Source: Iris pallida (lineage: Eukaryota > Streptophyta > Magnoliopsida > Asparagales > Iridaceae). Taken from it: a stretch of 64,000 nucleotides of DNA. Where the stretch lies: positions 2,067,025 through 2,131,024 of the forward strand of contig JANAVB010004000.1 of the NCBI GenBank assembly GCA_029216955.1, in the 5' to 3' direction. Both the position numbers and the translations under genes were made by a program. The notes below the pieces were generated by a model. The model was not told the DNA's origin and made no database searches. It saw only the letters and a program-made list of their open reading frames with translations. This document shows, in pieces, positions 44,270 through 56,900 of the stretch; the stretch's first letter is position 1, and every line of letters starts with the position of its first letter.

Positions 44270-47200
44270 ATGGCAAATTCAAGCCTAATCTCCAAGGAAA
44301 CCTCCTTCAAAGGGAAAGGCTCAAACAAGCTAGAGGCTAACATGATTCTGAATGAGTCTTCTAGCTCCTTCAGATCTGTAAGCCATCAACCTACAATAAA
44401 CATTTCTTATCATTCTGATGATTGGTGGTTGGATTCTGGAGCAAATGTTCATGTCTCCTTTGATCGCTCCTGTTTTTCAAACTATCAAGAATCGGGTGAA
44501 GGAGGTGTGACCCTAGGTGATGGCTCAACGACACAGACTGTAGGAAGAGGAAGAATAGACCTGAAGATGACATCAAAAAAAATTCTCTCTCTCTATGATG
44601 TGCTTCGTGTGCCGTCGGTTAGGAGAAATCTTGTTAGTGGATCTCTACTTGTAGCCTCAGGATACAAAATTGTAATGGAGGTCAATAAAGTAGTTTTTTC
44701 TAAGAATGAACTTTTTGTGGGGAAAGGATTTGTTAAAGATGGACTCTTTATTTTGAGCACTATGAATAAATTTTCAAATCCTTCTTTTATTGCAAATGTT
44801 GAATCATCAAATGTTTGGCATGGCAGATTAGCTCATGTAAATTTAAGATCTATTAAAAGAATGATGAACTTAGATCTTATTCCTAAGACTCCTATAGATG
44901 ATAAACACAAATGTGAGATCTGTGTTCAAGCCAAACACACTAGACTACCTTTCAAATCTATCCATAGGATTCTGAACTCCTAGAACTTATTCATAGTGAC
45001 GTTTGTGATTCCAATAGGGTTTTGACCCGAGACGGTAGGAAATACTTTATCACTTTTATAGATGATCATTCAAAGTATTGTTACACCTACCTTCTTAAAA
45101 CCAAAGATGAAGTTCTAGACAGATTTAAGGTCTATAAGTCTAAAGCTGAGAACCAGTTAGATAGAAAGATTAAGAACCTTAGATTATACCGTGGTGGAGA
45201 GTCTACCTCAAATGAAATGACTAACTTCTGTGAAGAACATGGAATTATTCAGAGGTAAATGCTCCTTATTCACCGCAGTCCAATGGAGTTGCTGAAAGAA
45301 AGAATCACACTCTGTTAGACATGGTAAATGCCATACTTCTCAGCTCAGGTGTCCCTGATAATCTTTGGGGAGAAGCCCTTTTGTCAGCCTGTTATATTCT
45401 TAATAGGATACCCAGTAAGACTAGTGATAAGACACCATATGAGTTATGGAAAGGTCGAAGCCCTAGGATTAATTATCTCAAAGTTTGGGGATGTTTAGCT
45501 AAGGTAGGAATTTCTGAACCCAAAAGGAGGAAGATTGGACGTAAGACTGTAGATGTTGTGTTCATAGGATATGCCCTAGATAGTAATGCCAATAGATTTC
45601 TTGTAACCCATTCTGAAGTAAATGAAATATCTAATAACACAATTATAGAAGCTAGAGATGCAGTTTACTTTGAGAATATATTTTCCTTCAAGGATAGAAC
45701 TTCTTTATCTTCCTCCAACCCTTCTCTTACTCCATCTACTAGTTCTCATGATCAAATATCCATTTCTCAATATGAACAAGTCATAGAACCTAGAAGGAGT
45801 AAAAGAGAAATGATTGAAAAGAATTTAGGAGAAGGATTCTTCACATTTTTTATAGAGGGTGATCCCTCAACCTATGAAGAAGCCATATCCTCTCCTGATG
45901 TCCCTTTCTGGAAAGAAACTATTAGCAATGAGTACAACTCCATTATGGAGAATAATACTTGGTTTTTAGCATAGCTACCTTTAAGTAGTAAACCCATAGG
46001 TTGTAAGTAGATCTTCAAAAAGAAACTTAGAGTTAATGGTACTATAGAGAAATACAAGGCTAGATTATAGCCAAAGGTTTCACCCAGAAGAAAGGATTAG
46101 ATTATTTTGATACCTACTCACCTGTAGCTAGAATCACTTCTATTAGAACTCTTCTAGCCTTAGCTTCCATTCATGATATGCTGATCCATCAAATGGATGT
46201 AAAGACATCATTTCTAAATGAAGATTTAGAAGAAGAAATATATATGGAGCAACCTGAAGGTTTTATTGCTAAAGGTCAAGAAAACAAGGTTTGTAGATTA
46301 GTAAAATCTCTTTATGGCCTAAAACAAGCTCCCAAGCAATGGTACAACAAATTTGACAAAGTCATTATAGAATTTGGTTTGTGCCAAATGAATATGACAA
46401 ATGTCTGTATTCTAAAAATACAAATGAAAGTTGTGTCATCTTATGCTTGTATGTTGATAATATCCTTATTCTAGGATCTTCACTGGAACTGATAAATAAC
46501 ACTAAGAATTATCTATCTAATCAGTTTGATATGAAAGACCTAGGTGAAGCTAGCTTGATCCTATGAATACAAGTGTCCAAATGCAAAGAGGGCTATACTT
46601 TATCCCTAGCACATTCAATTGAGAAAATGCTAAGGAAGTTTGATTATTTTGACAAAAACCCTGCCCTCACTCCTTATGACAGTAATGTTGTTCTCAAGAA
46701 GCATGAAGGATCTCCTATAGAACAACATAGATATTCACAGATGATAGGGTCCCTTATGTACATAACAAATAGGACCAGACCTGACATTACATTTGTCATT
46801 GGGAGACTAAGTAGATATACTAGTAACCCAAACCAATCACATTGGACTGCATTAGACAGAGTATTTAGATATCTTAAGGATACTATAGATTATAAATTTT
46901 ATTATACTAAACATCCTGATATCATAGAAGGTTACTTAGATGCAAATTAGGTAATTGATTCACATGATGTGAAATCCACAACTGGATATATTTTTACCCT
47001 AGCAGGAGCTGCGATCTCCTGGGGATCATGTAAACAGAATATCATTGCCAGAAGTACAATGGAATCTGAGATGATAGCTTTAGACACTACCTGCACAGAA
47101 GCCGAATGGCTTAGAAATTTTATTATGCATATACCTGTTTTGTTCATCTTGTTCCTGCTATTTCTATAAACTGTGATAATAAATCTGTTATAGAACTACT

Positions 47201-47393
47201 AAAGCATGATTCTGTGAATGCTAATATGAACATGCACCTACAGCTCTGCTTCAAGTCAATAAAGAGCCTATTGGACAAATATGTGGTTCTTGACTATATA
47301 AAGTCAGAAAAGAACCTTGCAGACCACTTGACGAAGGGTCTGTCTAGAATATTGATCCTAGAATCATCGAGGGTGATGGGGTTAAGCCCATAG
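44270..47393 (+). pseudogene. Copia pol: protease, integrase, RT, RNase H, multiply broken
   Basis: Protease WWLDSGANVHV lies near 44424. The integrase zinc region (HGRLAHVNLRS, then CEICVQAKH) is near 44818-44935. After a frameshift near 44965 come the catalytic core start IHSDVC and FIDDHSKY; after another near 45255, YSPQSNGVAERKN. RT starts near 46000 with stops in frame, has MDVKTSFLNEDLEEEIYMEQ near 46193, and shows LYVDN where the active site needs YVDD, so a catalytic Asp is Asn. RNase H includes [15 protein letters not shown] near 46978 and ends near 47393 in NLADHLTKGLS..MGLSP. Stops at 46564 and 46948 and at least four frame changes make it non-functional. Confidence 0.9.
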
Positions 47394-48010
47394 TTTAGTC
47401 ACCAGTAGTGGCAACCCAATAAAGTTTGACTGGAGATCCCAAGAAGCCGGTTCAATGGGTAGAAACAAGCTGGACTAGGTGACTATTATGGAACACTAAC
47501 CTTGAGATTAAATTCTCTTAAAATAAAGCCCAAGAGGCTGTACATGTGTACATTGATATCCCATCCCTATGGTGACAATGTTCCTTGTGTGATATGGATA
47601 GGGCGAGTTTAAACTCTTAATAAGTCCAAGCATGATATGCATGATTGATTCCTATTACCAACCCTCGAGGACTTACCTATATGAGAGGTCGTGAAGGCCG
47701 CGACTATAGGACAGAGCAATCCTAGACAACTCTCATGAATGTGTAAAAGTGCACATGGCCAATCAAACACGCCACCCGATAGACCCAAGTACCTCTAGCG
47801 TACTATGTGTGCTATTCTCCGAGTCTGATTCAAGAAGACTGATTCAAGGCATAGTCCATCAAGCTCTTCTTCAGACAAAGACAATAGTCACTACGTGAGA
47901 TTCAATGTTGTAGTCCATCTCATTTATGCATAGTATACAACTGCCCAGAAATTCTCTTATTCCTTCCTTTATTTTTTTTTCCTTCATTACTTTGGAACTT
48001 GATCTTTTTT
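47394..48010 (+). other. Copia 3' untranslated region
   Basis: Non-coding stretch between the RNase H stop and the polypurine tract. No second gene is visible. Confidence 0.6.
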
Positions 48011-48030
48011 GGGGGGGGGGGGGGGGGGGG
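48011..48030 (+). other. 20-base G run at the polypurine-tract position
   Basis: An uninterrupted run of 20 G lies two bases before the 3' LTR, preceded by TTTTTT. It sits where the plus-strand primer tract is expected. Its length may be exaggerated by replication slippage or by base-calling. Confidence 0.7.
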
Positions 48031-48032
48031 AT

Positions 48033-48824
48033 TGTTAGCTGCTTTTGCTTTTGAGCAAAATCTCAAGTCCCATTCCTCCTTTAGTCCCACATTGGATTTG
48101 CATATGGACTTATGTGTGCTTACATTGCTTTACTCTCTTGTGCTTCTTGAAGTCATGTGTGGGAGACCCATGGGCCACATGCGCGCGCCGCCGTCGCCCC
48201 CGGCCCGGTTCGATTCGGCGCGCGTAACGGGTGCGGGTACGTGCCTACATCTGCGGGCGCCGAATGCCGATTCGATTTCCTCTTCGAGTTCGGACTGAGA
48301 CCCAAAATTTTTTTTGCTCTTCATTGATTTTCTGACCGTTACTATTCATTTAATTTTCGTAACGTTTGGACTGTCCCGGTTCAATGAACCACATGTTTTA
48401 TGTGCTGTAAACATTTTTGTAACGTTCATTTTTAATTGCCTTCAATCTCCATTACACCATAACTGTTGGAGAAAGCCTGTATATTGAGGCATATCCCAAT
48501 ACTTCCTTGGACACTGAAAATTCCTACAGAATACTCCCTTTCTCTCGATTTCGAATTCTTCTCGCTCCGAAACTCTGTTGCTCTTCGTTTGTTGCTCTGG
48601 ACAGAGCTAAGTCGGTGGTCACTCGCTCTACGTCGTGTGCGGCAAGGAGATTCCGGTGGAGCAGGAATTTGTCACTAAGAGCGTTCGGAAACGGTCTGCA
48701 CATAGACCCGGACTAACTCTTAGGGCAGTGCTTCGTGCGCGACTTCCCTGGAGGCCGGTAACATTTACATACTTTTATTTTGTTTGCAGATTTTTAACCG
48801 AAGAATATTGAAGAAATTCCAACA
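48033..48824 (+). repeat. 3' LTR of the copia element (792 bp)
   Basis: It starts TGTTAGCTGCTTTTGC, ends CCAACA and is followed by TATTT. It parallels 41718-42515 with scattered differences. Confidence 0.88.
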
Positions 48825-49000
48825 TATTTCAGCATATTCGGGTAGTAACTAGTATTGGGGTTAGTCCATTAATGACCATTCACACTATTCTATTTAGGAT
48901 CAAACCCCGTATGTGTATTTCAATATTTGGTTCATCATTTACTCAGTTGTAAACGTATGGTGTGTTAGTCCAAGTGGTAAGTGTGGTGAGGGTTTTAGAG

Positions 49001-49118
49001 TAGGGGTGAGCATTATTCGGTTTTGAACCGAAAACCGAACCGAATAAGAGATTCGGGTCGGTTTTTAAAAAAATTGGTTCGGTTTCGGTTTTTGGTTTCG
49101 GTTTCGGTTTTATATATA

Positions 49119-49168
<50 letters not shown>

Positions 49169-49412
49169 TAGGTATATACTATAGGTATATAATAAATATA
49201 TCTAGGTTATTTAGTTATTATATATATAACAAAAAAAACACAAAAAACCCAAAAATCGAATAAACCGAAAATCGAACCGATTTAATTCGGTTCGGTTCGG
49301 TTCGGTTATTGACCAATTCGGTTCGGTTCGGTTTTGCTTATTCGGTTTCGGTGCAATTCGATTTTCGGTTATTCGGTTCGGTTGGAACCGAATAAACCGA
49401 ATACTCACCCTA
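49001..49412. mobile_element. hAT-type MITE, 412 bp
   Basis: The ends TAGGGGTGAGCATTATTCGG and, inverted, TAGGGTGAGTATTCGG are flanked by the 8-base duplication TTTTAGAG (48993-49000 and 49413-49420), the duplication length of hAT elements. The interior is dominated by CCGAACCGAA-type words in opposite orientation on the two arms around a TA microsatellite (about 49120-49165). No transposase is encoded. Confidence 0.87.
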
Positions 49413-49420
49413 TTTTAGAG

Positions 49421-49800
49421 ATGAACAAGGATCAAAATCCGTAATCAACGATTGTTTTTATCACCATTTCTTAGAATTATGCCTTTGGAGCTAGGTCCCG
49501 AATGTTCGACACTTGGAATACAGAGAAGACAAACCCTAGAAGTCCAGCTTCGCGGTTCACGCAAGCTTGTAAAACAAGCATGCTTAGTCCTGCTTCGTAC
49601 GGTTAGCATCAGCCCCACTTCAAAAAGGGTTAGCATCACAACACGTCCCGCTATACGACAGCTCCGCATCGAGGTAGTTTCGCTAAAGGCATAGCTCCGT
49701 TGCATGACTCTGCGCGCGGCTATCTAGCACCGTACGACACAACGTCGTCGCACAGATGCAGTTACAGATTGTTTGACCTATTCCCACTCTGCTGACTAGA
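49421..49800. other. Island of higher GC, origin unknown
   Basis: This stretch differs in base composition from the AT-rich DNA on both sides and shows no terminal repeats. It has open frames of ~80 codons on both strands (49452-49694 plus, 49445-49705 minus), neither of which I recognise. An organelle-derived insert is possible but unproven. Confidence 0.35.
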
Positions 49801-50029
49801 GATTTAGAGTGCGATTGGTACTCGGTATTTTTTTTTATTTCCGAAAAAATTTAAGATGAAAATCTATTATCACATTTGTTTGGCTTATAAAAAATTTATT
49901 TTCGGGAATTATAAATACCCGGGTAAATAGTTTACCCACAAAACATGAAAATTCTATTCCTTGAGAATAGGTGGATATTTTTTTTTGTCCGGGCAAAAAA
50001 TATTGTCTAATTTTTTCCTTCTTTTTTGA

Positions 50030-50600
50030 TCAATTTTGATTAGTTTTGAACATTTTTCTTTTTTTTTGTCGTTTTTATCGCTTTTTTTGTCGTTTTTATC
50101 AAAATTTTTGTCGTTTTAAGCGAATTTTGTAGTTTTTACCCTTTTTTGTCTTTTTGGTCACTTTTTGATTATTTTTGTCGTTTTTATCGTTTTTTGTCAT
50201 TTTTTGTCCTTTTTAACATTTTTTTGTCGTTTTAAGCGATTTTTTGGTTTTTACCCAATTTTGTTTTTTGTCACTTTTTGATAATTTTTGTCGTTTTAAC
50301 CCAATTTTGTCCTTTTTGTTGCTTTTTTGTCGTTTTAAGTGATTTTTTGTCGTTTTTGTAGCTTTTTTGTTGTTTTACCGATTTTAGTCATTTTGTCGCT
50401 TTTTGGTCATTTTTACTGATTTTATGACATTTTTTGTCATTTTTGTCGTTTTTGTCGTTTTATCGATTTTTTGTCGTTTTACCGGTTTTTGGTTATTTTT
50501 TTTCGTTTTAACCGATTTTGTCCTTTTTTGTCGATTATTTTTCGTTTTTGTCGTTTTTTGGTTATTTTTATCGTTTTAACCCCGATGATTTTTGTTTTTG
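50030..50600. repeat. T-rich degenerate array, TTTTTGTCGTTTTTATCG-type
   Basis: Irregular repeats of TTTTGTCGTTTT(A/T)(A/T) words run up to the gap. The array is the likely reason the left contig ends here. Confidence 0.8.
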
Positions 50601-50613
50601 NNNNNNNNNNNNN
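50601..50613. other. Assembly gap of 13 N
   Basis: Exactly 13 undetermined bases join two contigs. The sequence right of the gap restarts at a position already seen at 22174. Confidence 0.97.
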
Positions 50614-51934
50614 CTGACTTGACTTGTAACTTGTAACTTGACTCGTATAATCAACTTGACACCGTGGGTGTTCCTGCTTGCTTGCTTGTACAATCCACTT
50701 GTCTTGTCTTGCATCATGTCTAGGACGTGACTTCCTGGGTACCACGGCCAGGGACTCGCGCTAATTGGATTCGGCTAATGATTAGATCAAACTAGAACAT
50801 GGAGAATTCCCAGTCACAGGCAATCTCGTTATCTGGGCGCTTTAATGGACTTGTAGCTTGCCGACGAGTAGAGCACATTTTCAGCACACTGTCATGTGTT
50901 GCACCCTCTAAGTCACCTAAGGGTACATTTGTCTCCCGGGCAATGTACCCACCTATAACTCTCAACCCGCGGAAGGATAACTGGATAGTCTGCAGGGCTT
51001 GGGACTGGAATTCTCACTTGCATCTTGTTAGTAATTAGGTTTGTGATAACCCTAGTTAGTTAAAGTAGTAAGCCGTAGTACTTGCTTGGCCGATTGTGAA
51101 TGAATGGTGTCCAGCTCTGTCTAAGTCTTGTCTAGTCCCTGTACCTGGAACTCTTGATCATGATTGTTTTACTTATCTCTAACGATAAATGGGTAGAGAC
51201 AGTGAGCTATTCAGACGAAGGGGTACAATCCCGGTCCTTGTTTGGTTTAAGGATTGTAACCTGGCTCCCGGAATGGTTCCACGTCCCTAGTCGTTTATCG
51301 CCCTGTGTACTTTACTTCTTTTAGTCTTTATGTTCTGATATGCTGGCTTTTGTTCTTATTTGTGGCCTCCTTTGTGGCACTTGCTCTTTCTGGGGTTTGA
51401 CCCAGCTGGTTTTGTGTGGCCAAATTTTGGAGCAGCTCCCGAGGATCTACCAAGCTTCCAGCCCAATGGTGACAACTAGGCGGAACCCGGGCCAAGAGTG
51501 GGTTTTCCTTTTTATTTCACCCACTTATATGTAAATTTATTCTTTTGAGGCGTTTAGCCGACGAGCACCTGTTAGCTCGATGCACATTTACTTACTGTCT
51601 GCCTACGGGCTGTAAACATGATTAACAAATCCTAGGGTTGATCATGTATGACTGAACTCTTGCTAGTCCTATCATTTTGTACGACTAGCTTCATGATCAT
51701 CCAATATGTAATATTTGGGACGCCTTATATATATATTTGATGCTCTAACATCTTGTAACTCTGTTAATTGCTTGAGATTGAGACAATAGGCTTGACCTTA
51801 AGAGACTGCTGGCTTGTAGTAAACCCTCATATCTAGACAGCCGTGACCGTATAGTTGAGATGTATTCTATTTCAATATACGTAGCTGGCTGTGTCTGCCC
51901 CCGCTCTCCAGTATTCTGGTTCTGGGGCGTGACA
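50614..51934 (+). repeat. Tail of the second LTR of element 2 (duplicate copy)
   Basis: Same as 22174-23494. It is cut on the left by the contig end, not by a transposition event. Confidence 0.9.
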
Positions 51935-51943
51935 TGGTTTAAG

Positions 51944-51961
51944 TGGTGGCCTATGCAGGTC
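51944..51961 (+). other. Primer-binding site (duplicate copy)
   Basis: Identical to 23504-23521, including its one mismatch to the tRNA-Ile pattern. Confidence 0.75.
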
Positions 51962-51996
51962 TTGGCATTCAAGAAATGTGAGGGTTTACCGAATAG

Positions 51997-52856
51997 ATGT
52001 CTCAATCAATATTCGTCCTTGATCTCTGCTCGTATCTTCAAATCCCTGGGAATCTCGACCTGATCACATTGCTTGTATCATTGATCTGTCCTGGTCCTTT
52101 CCTTATTGTTCCCTATGTCATCTTCTTCAGCGGCATTACTCCCGGACCTGCCAACCAGCCAGAGGAAGCTCGACAAGCACCCCAGCGCCAGAAAGATCAA
52201 GCTCAGCACTCTGGAGTAGCCTCCCGAGTTATGCTTCCCGGAGGCTCGGAACCTCCAGTTCAGGCAGCTCCGCCCGTTCAACCAGCTAGACAGGATGAGG
52301 GACCTTTGGTAGGGCTTATCAGAGAACTGCTTGCATCCCAAGATCGTCGAGGCGACGCCTTGCACCAGAAAGTTCATGATACTAAACCGAGGAGGTCCCC
52401 AAGGGAATCAGGCGGCCAACAGTTTCAAACGCTTGAACCCTCCCTTCTTTGACGGCAGTGAAGATGCGATTGCCGCGGACGCTTGGCTTCAGGATACCGA
52501 GGTGGTTCTAGAAGCAGCTAGGACACCTGAAAATGAGAAGGTGGCGGTAGTACGCCTACAGTTGTTAGACTTGGCTCGCGATTGGTGGGCAGCTCAGGCC
52601 ATGGGGTTAGCGGCACCAGTCACTTGGGCGACGTTCAGAGAGAGATTCCAGACAAAGTACTTCGATGCGGTAGCACGGTACGACCTGCAGACCAGATTCA
52701 CCAACTTGAAGCAAGGAGGCAGGACGGTCGATGGCTATGCGACCGAGTTTTCCAGGCTGAGTAGGTTTGCCCCCACCTTGGTGGCAACCGAATTCGATAG
52801 GGCCCAGCGGTTCCAGCAGGGACTGCATTTAGAGATATTATTGGCTGTGGAGCAGT
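51997..52856 (+). pseudogene. Truncated, frameshifted gag (duplicate copy)
   Basis: Same as 23557-24416: the same missing GC, the same end at LLAVEQ and the same TAA made by the fusion. These shared private lesions show it is a copy of that locus and not a separate insertion. Confidence 0.92.
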
Positions 52857-53191
52857 AACATGATTGACAAATCCTAGGGTTGATCATGTATGACTGAAAC
52901 TCTTGCTAGTCTTGACATTTTGTAACGACTAGCTTCATAATCAACTGAATATGTAATGTTTGGGACGCCTTACTATTGTGTATTTGGTGATCTTACATCT
53001 TGTAACATTTATTTGCTTGCTTGTGATTGAGACACTAGGCTTGTTCTTGACCATAAGAGACTGATGGATTGTAGTTAAACCCTCATATATCTAGACAGCT
53101 GTGACCGTATAGTGAGATGGATTCCATTTCACTGTACGTAGCTGGCTATGTACGCTCCCGCTCTCCAGTATTCTGGTTCTGGGGCGTGACA
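52857..53191 (+). repeat. End of the 3' LTR of element A (duplicate copy)
   Basis: Same as 24417-24749 with two extra bases (AT) in a TATATCT stretch near 53089. Confidence 0.9.
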
Positions 53192-53811
53192 AGGTTCTAA
53201 CCCAGAAAGTTGAGTATGAATGGGTACCACCTGCCTGTTCACACTGTGCTTGCTTCGGGCACCTCGCTAGTACTTGCCCTACTGGAGGACAGAAGACGGT
53301 GATCCCACCATAGTCAGCTAAGGAACTTGGAACATCTAGGATGATGGAGACTGCTAGCAGGGATGAGAGAGCCGAGGGGGCCCTGCAGGAGGGGGACCGG
53401 CTGATGGGGGATGCCAGTGGACTGAGTCTGACTTTCTCACCTCAGACGGTATACCCAAGTGGGGCTATGGTCACTTTCTCCGCACAGAGGAGTATGGTTA
53501 CCAGAGGCATGACGGCTTCGGAGCGAGAGCATAGAGGAGATGGAGGTACATCCGAGGAGAGAGTTTATAGCAGGAAGAGACATGTTGGCCCTCTTCGTGA
53601 TGGGCACTCCCGGGAGGAGGGCCGTTCGTCTGGCCACGACGAGCCGCTTTGTGTGAACAACCCGGCTTGGGCCCTGAGGCTCTCCCAAGCGGCAAACCAG
53701 CATACCACCACTCCTGGGTTGGAGGAGGACATGGCATTGACGGACGTGGTACCATCCCCGGGTACTGGTCTAGAAGGGCTTCAGGGGACCTACCCTCTTA
53801 ATAATAAATGA
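53192..53811 (+). pseudogene. LINE ORF1 C-terminal part (duplicate copy)
   Basis: Same as 24750-25369, including the in-frame TAG, with one A to G change near 53392 that turns a Glu into Gly. ORF1 stop and ORF2 start again overlap in ATGA. Confidence 0.82.
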
Positions 53812-53913
53812 CAGTTATCGCCTGAAATGTCAGGGGTACATGCTCCTTAGGGAGATTGAGAGAGATTTGTAAGGTCCTGCGCAGAGAGAAGTGCAACATC
53901 TCTATTTTGCTGG
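53808..53913 (+). pseudogene. LINE ORF2 start (duplicate copy)
   Basis: Same as 25366-25471, including TGA in place of the endonuclease Trp codon, and ending in the GCTGG target copy. Confidence 0.8.
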
Positions 53914-56900
53914 TGAAACCCTACTTTTCAATTTTTGGAAATTTAAAGTTTTCTCCTAAATTGAGTTGCTTGAATAATTTTTTTCTCATTTTAAAAATCC
54001 TCCTATGATATCTTGAGGAGGGATTTGATTAATTAGCTTGAATATTAATTCACTAGTTAGTTATAACTAACCAGTGTGGTTCCCAATTATCCCTAACAAC
54101 TTTCTAACAGAATTTTAGGGTAACTGTGCAAATAGTTTTGAGTGGGGGAATTTAATGCAAATTTCCATTTTTCTTTCTGATTGCTTACTTATATTGAGTT
54201 GTGGAGAGAGAAAGTCACTCTCTCATTTCCATAGTCAGAGCTTTTCCCCAATCCTTACTTTCCCTCTTCCCCAAATAATCACCGAGCCCTAACCCTAATT
54301 CTCCCCAACGGCGGACTCCTTTCCGCGACTGAGCCAGCAGCGGCGGCGAGATTGTCCTCCGGCCATGGCGAGAGCACTACGATCGGCGAGCGACGCTGCG
54401 GTGCCCCGACCATCACTATGACTAAGGAAGCCTTTCTTCTCCGGTGCTCTTCCTTCCTGACGACTGCACCTCCACGAGCTCTGCGGCAGTGGTGGACGAT
54501 CTCCTCTGTCGACACGGTGACTCCCGCGTGACCGATCTCGTCATGGCGTCAGGTGAGCGTGGGTGTTTTAGAGTAAGGTGTGCATTATTTTCTTCCGACT
54601 GTGTGGACTCTTGAATTTCACTGACTAGAGTCGTGTGGACCAAGTTGATCGAATTTTTTTCGTGATCAGTAGCTCGATTTTGTAGATCGACGAACGATCA
54701 TCGGTAAGTATTGATCTAGATGCTCTTGAATGGTTGATTATTTGGCCGATCTTGACTTCGTTCCCTGATTTATCGACAGTGAACAATTCTTCTTGAATCT
54801 AAGTCCGATCAAGAATAATCGGAAGGATCAGACCTAGGTACTCTTAGGCCTCGTTTGGTTCACGGAAAGGAAATGAGTTCCCTTGTATTTTTCATGGGAA
54901 TGGAAAAGTAGGATTCCTGTCACATTTCCCTTTCGTTGTTTGGTAAAACAAGGAAACTACTTAAGAAAGGAAAGCAAAATATAACAATGTTCCAATAATA
55001 TCCTTACCTTTAAAAATAAAAATAATATTATAAAAAATAACATTAATAGTAAAATAAGCAATGACACATGATTACTTTTGTCATAACTTTTGTAATAAAT
55101 GTTGGGAAAGGAGGAGGGAAAATCAATCCCATAGGTCTTGAGTGGAACCATATTCCCACCAATTTTCCCCCTTGTCAGGAAATTGATTCCCAAGTTTGTG
55201 GCTACCAAACAAAGGAAAGGAACAACTTTCCTTTCTTGGTTCCTTAAATCCGTGAACCAAATGGGGCCTTAATTCTGGAACTTTGTAGGAATTTCTGAAG
55301 ATTTAATTCCTGAGTTCTTTCTTTGGTTCTTGTGTGGAATTTGCTTGTTGATTTGATGCAGAGGACTCGAGATTAGTTGTGTCGGGGTTCTGAACTCGTG
55401 TCTTCCACTCTGAGTAAAATCCTTCAGGTAACCCTTCAATCCTCTGAAATTTGTATTGTAGCTTTGCCTCGATTGAATTTGGCGTTGGCGTGTCCAAGCG
55501 CGGTTGTGTCAAGGGTGCCAGTTCGTTGTGTTCAGTTTATAGCAATATTCGGGTGTGCGTGACCAAGCCGGTTCGTGTCCTCTTTACGTGTCCGTGTCTG
55601 CGGGAACGGATCAGCTGGGATGGAGTTAGCAGGGATAGGTCTCCTTTATTTTGGATTGGTTAAGCTGTGGATTTGTATAATATTATTGGGTTTGTTAATT
55701 TGTAGATTATGTAGTTCTCTATTTTAATACCTGATTTGTATAATTTTTCTTTAGTCGATTTTGATCCATCTCAGGGTTTTATAAATTGTGGGTGATGACT
55801 GTGATCGTTTAATGTGTGAAGTAAACTTATTCTTTTTTGTGATTTTCCCTCTCTGAACATTTTGAATTAAAGAGGAATCCATGACTTGTGGGTTCATGTG
55901 ATTGCCTCCAGGAAGCAATTGCCAGCTGAATGAGGGTTTGGTTGAGAATGAATTAGGCCCATATAGTATGGGAAATAGGAGGAGTAGCAATAGCTAGATA
56001 TGTGAAGTGTGGTTAAGTTTGTGTGAAGTTGAAGCATGTTGTGTTGTGAATTAAACCTCTCTGTTGGCCAGAGAATTAATTCAAAGGAAGGCATGGTTAG
56101 AGTTAGACTTTGGGGGCTTTTATATATGCTTTTGTTGTGTGTAGTTGGGTATTCATTTGGTTGATTCTTTTAGTCTGATTTTTAAGTCAGCTGCAGGTCT
56201 ATTTTGAATGAGTATAATAATGGGTTGGGTGATTTGAATGTGTGAGTGTGCAAGTTTCAAATATTGAGTGTCTGAACATTTGATGAGTATCTTTTGAACT
56301 AGAGGGTCTGTAAAATCTAAATTTGTAGCTGCTAAATTTCTGGTGGGCAAGATCCATGCTCTCATAAAGTGCAGGTGTAGGACCACTTTAATAGGGTTGT
56401 GTTCTGTGGTGAATTATGAGTTGGGTTGGTATTGTTGAGACCTATTCTTAAGTCATCTATGCTCTTGAGTCAGTTTCAATAGATGGTGTTGTTAGTTAGA
56501 GTGTGGTTTTGGGCCAAGGGTGGACTGGGGTTGGATCAATAATCCGGTTTAAGAGTATATCTTGTTAATTAATTTCCATTGTATTTGAGTACTTTTCCTA
56601 ATTAAGATGTTGTTTAAAGTGCTTGAAAGTTATACAATTATTTATGATATTTTGTTAATATAACTATTCCTATTTAAAATATAGATTTGTTTATATTTAT
56701 AGGATAAGCTTATTGTTAGCAAGAGTTTAAACTAAGGAAATATTTAGTTAACTTATTTATAGTTTGGCCAAATTGCTAGTTAGCAGTACTTGGCTAATGA
56801 TTATTAGAGCCTAACCAACTTGTACTAAAATCATGTGGACTTACAGATCTATTTCTCTATTCCCATTCACCCTGAGAAAGGCAAGTACATTCTATGGTTT

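Larger units (their letters stand above)
41718..48824 (+). mobile_element. Ty1/copia retrotransposon, decayed, gag missing
   Basis: LTRs at 41718-42515 and 48033-48824 share the start TGTTAGCTGCT and are flanked by TATTT (41713-41717 and 48825-48829). Pol order is protease, integrase, RT, RNase H, which is the copia order. A Tork-like lineage is my best guess from the integrase and RNase H wording, but uncertain. Gag and a normal primer-binding site are not seen. Confidence 0.9.
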
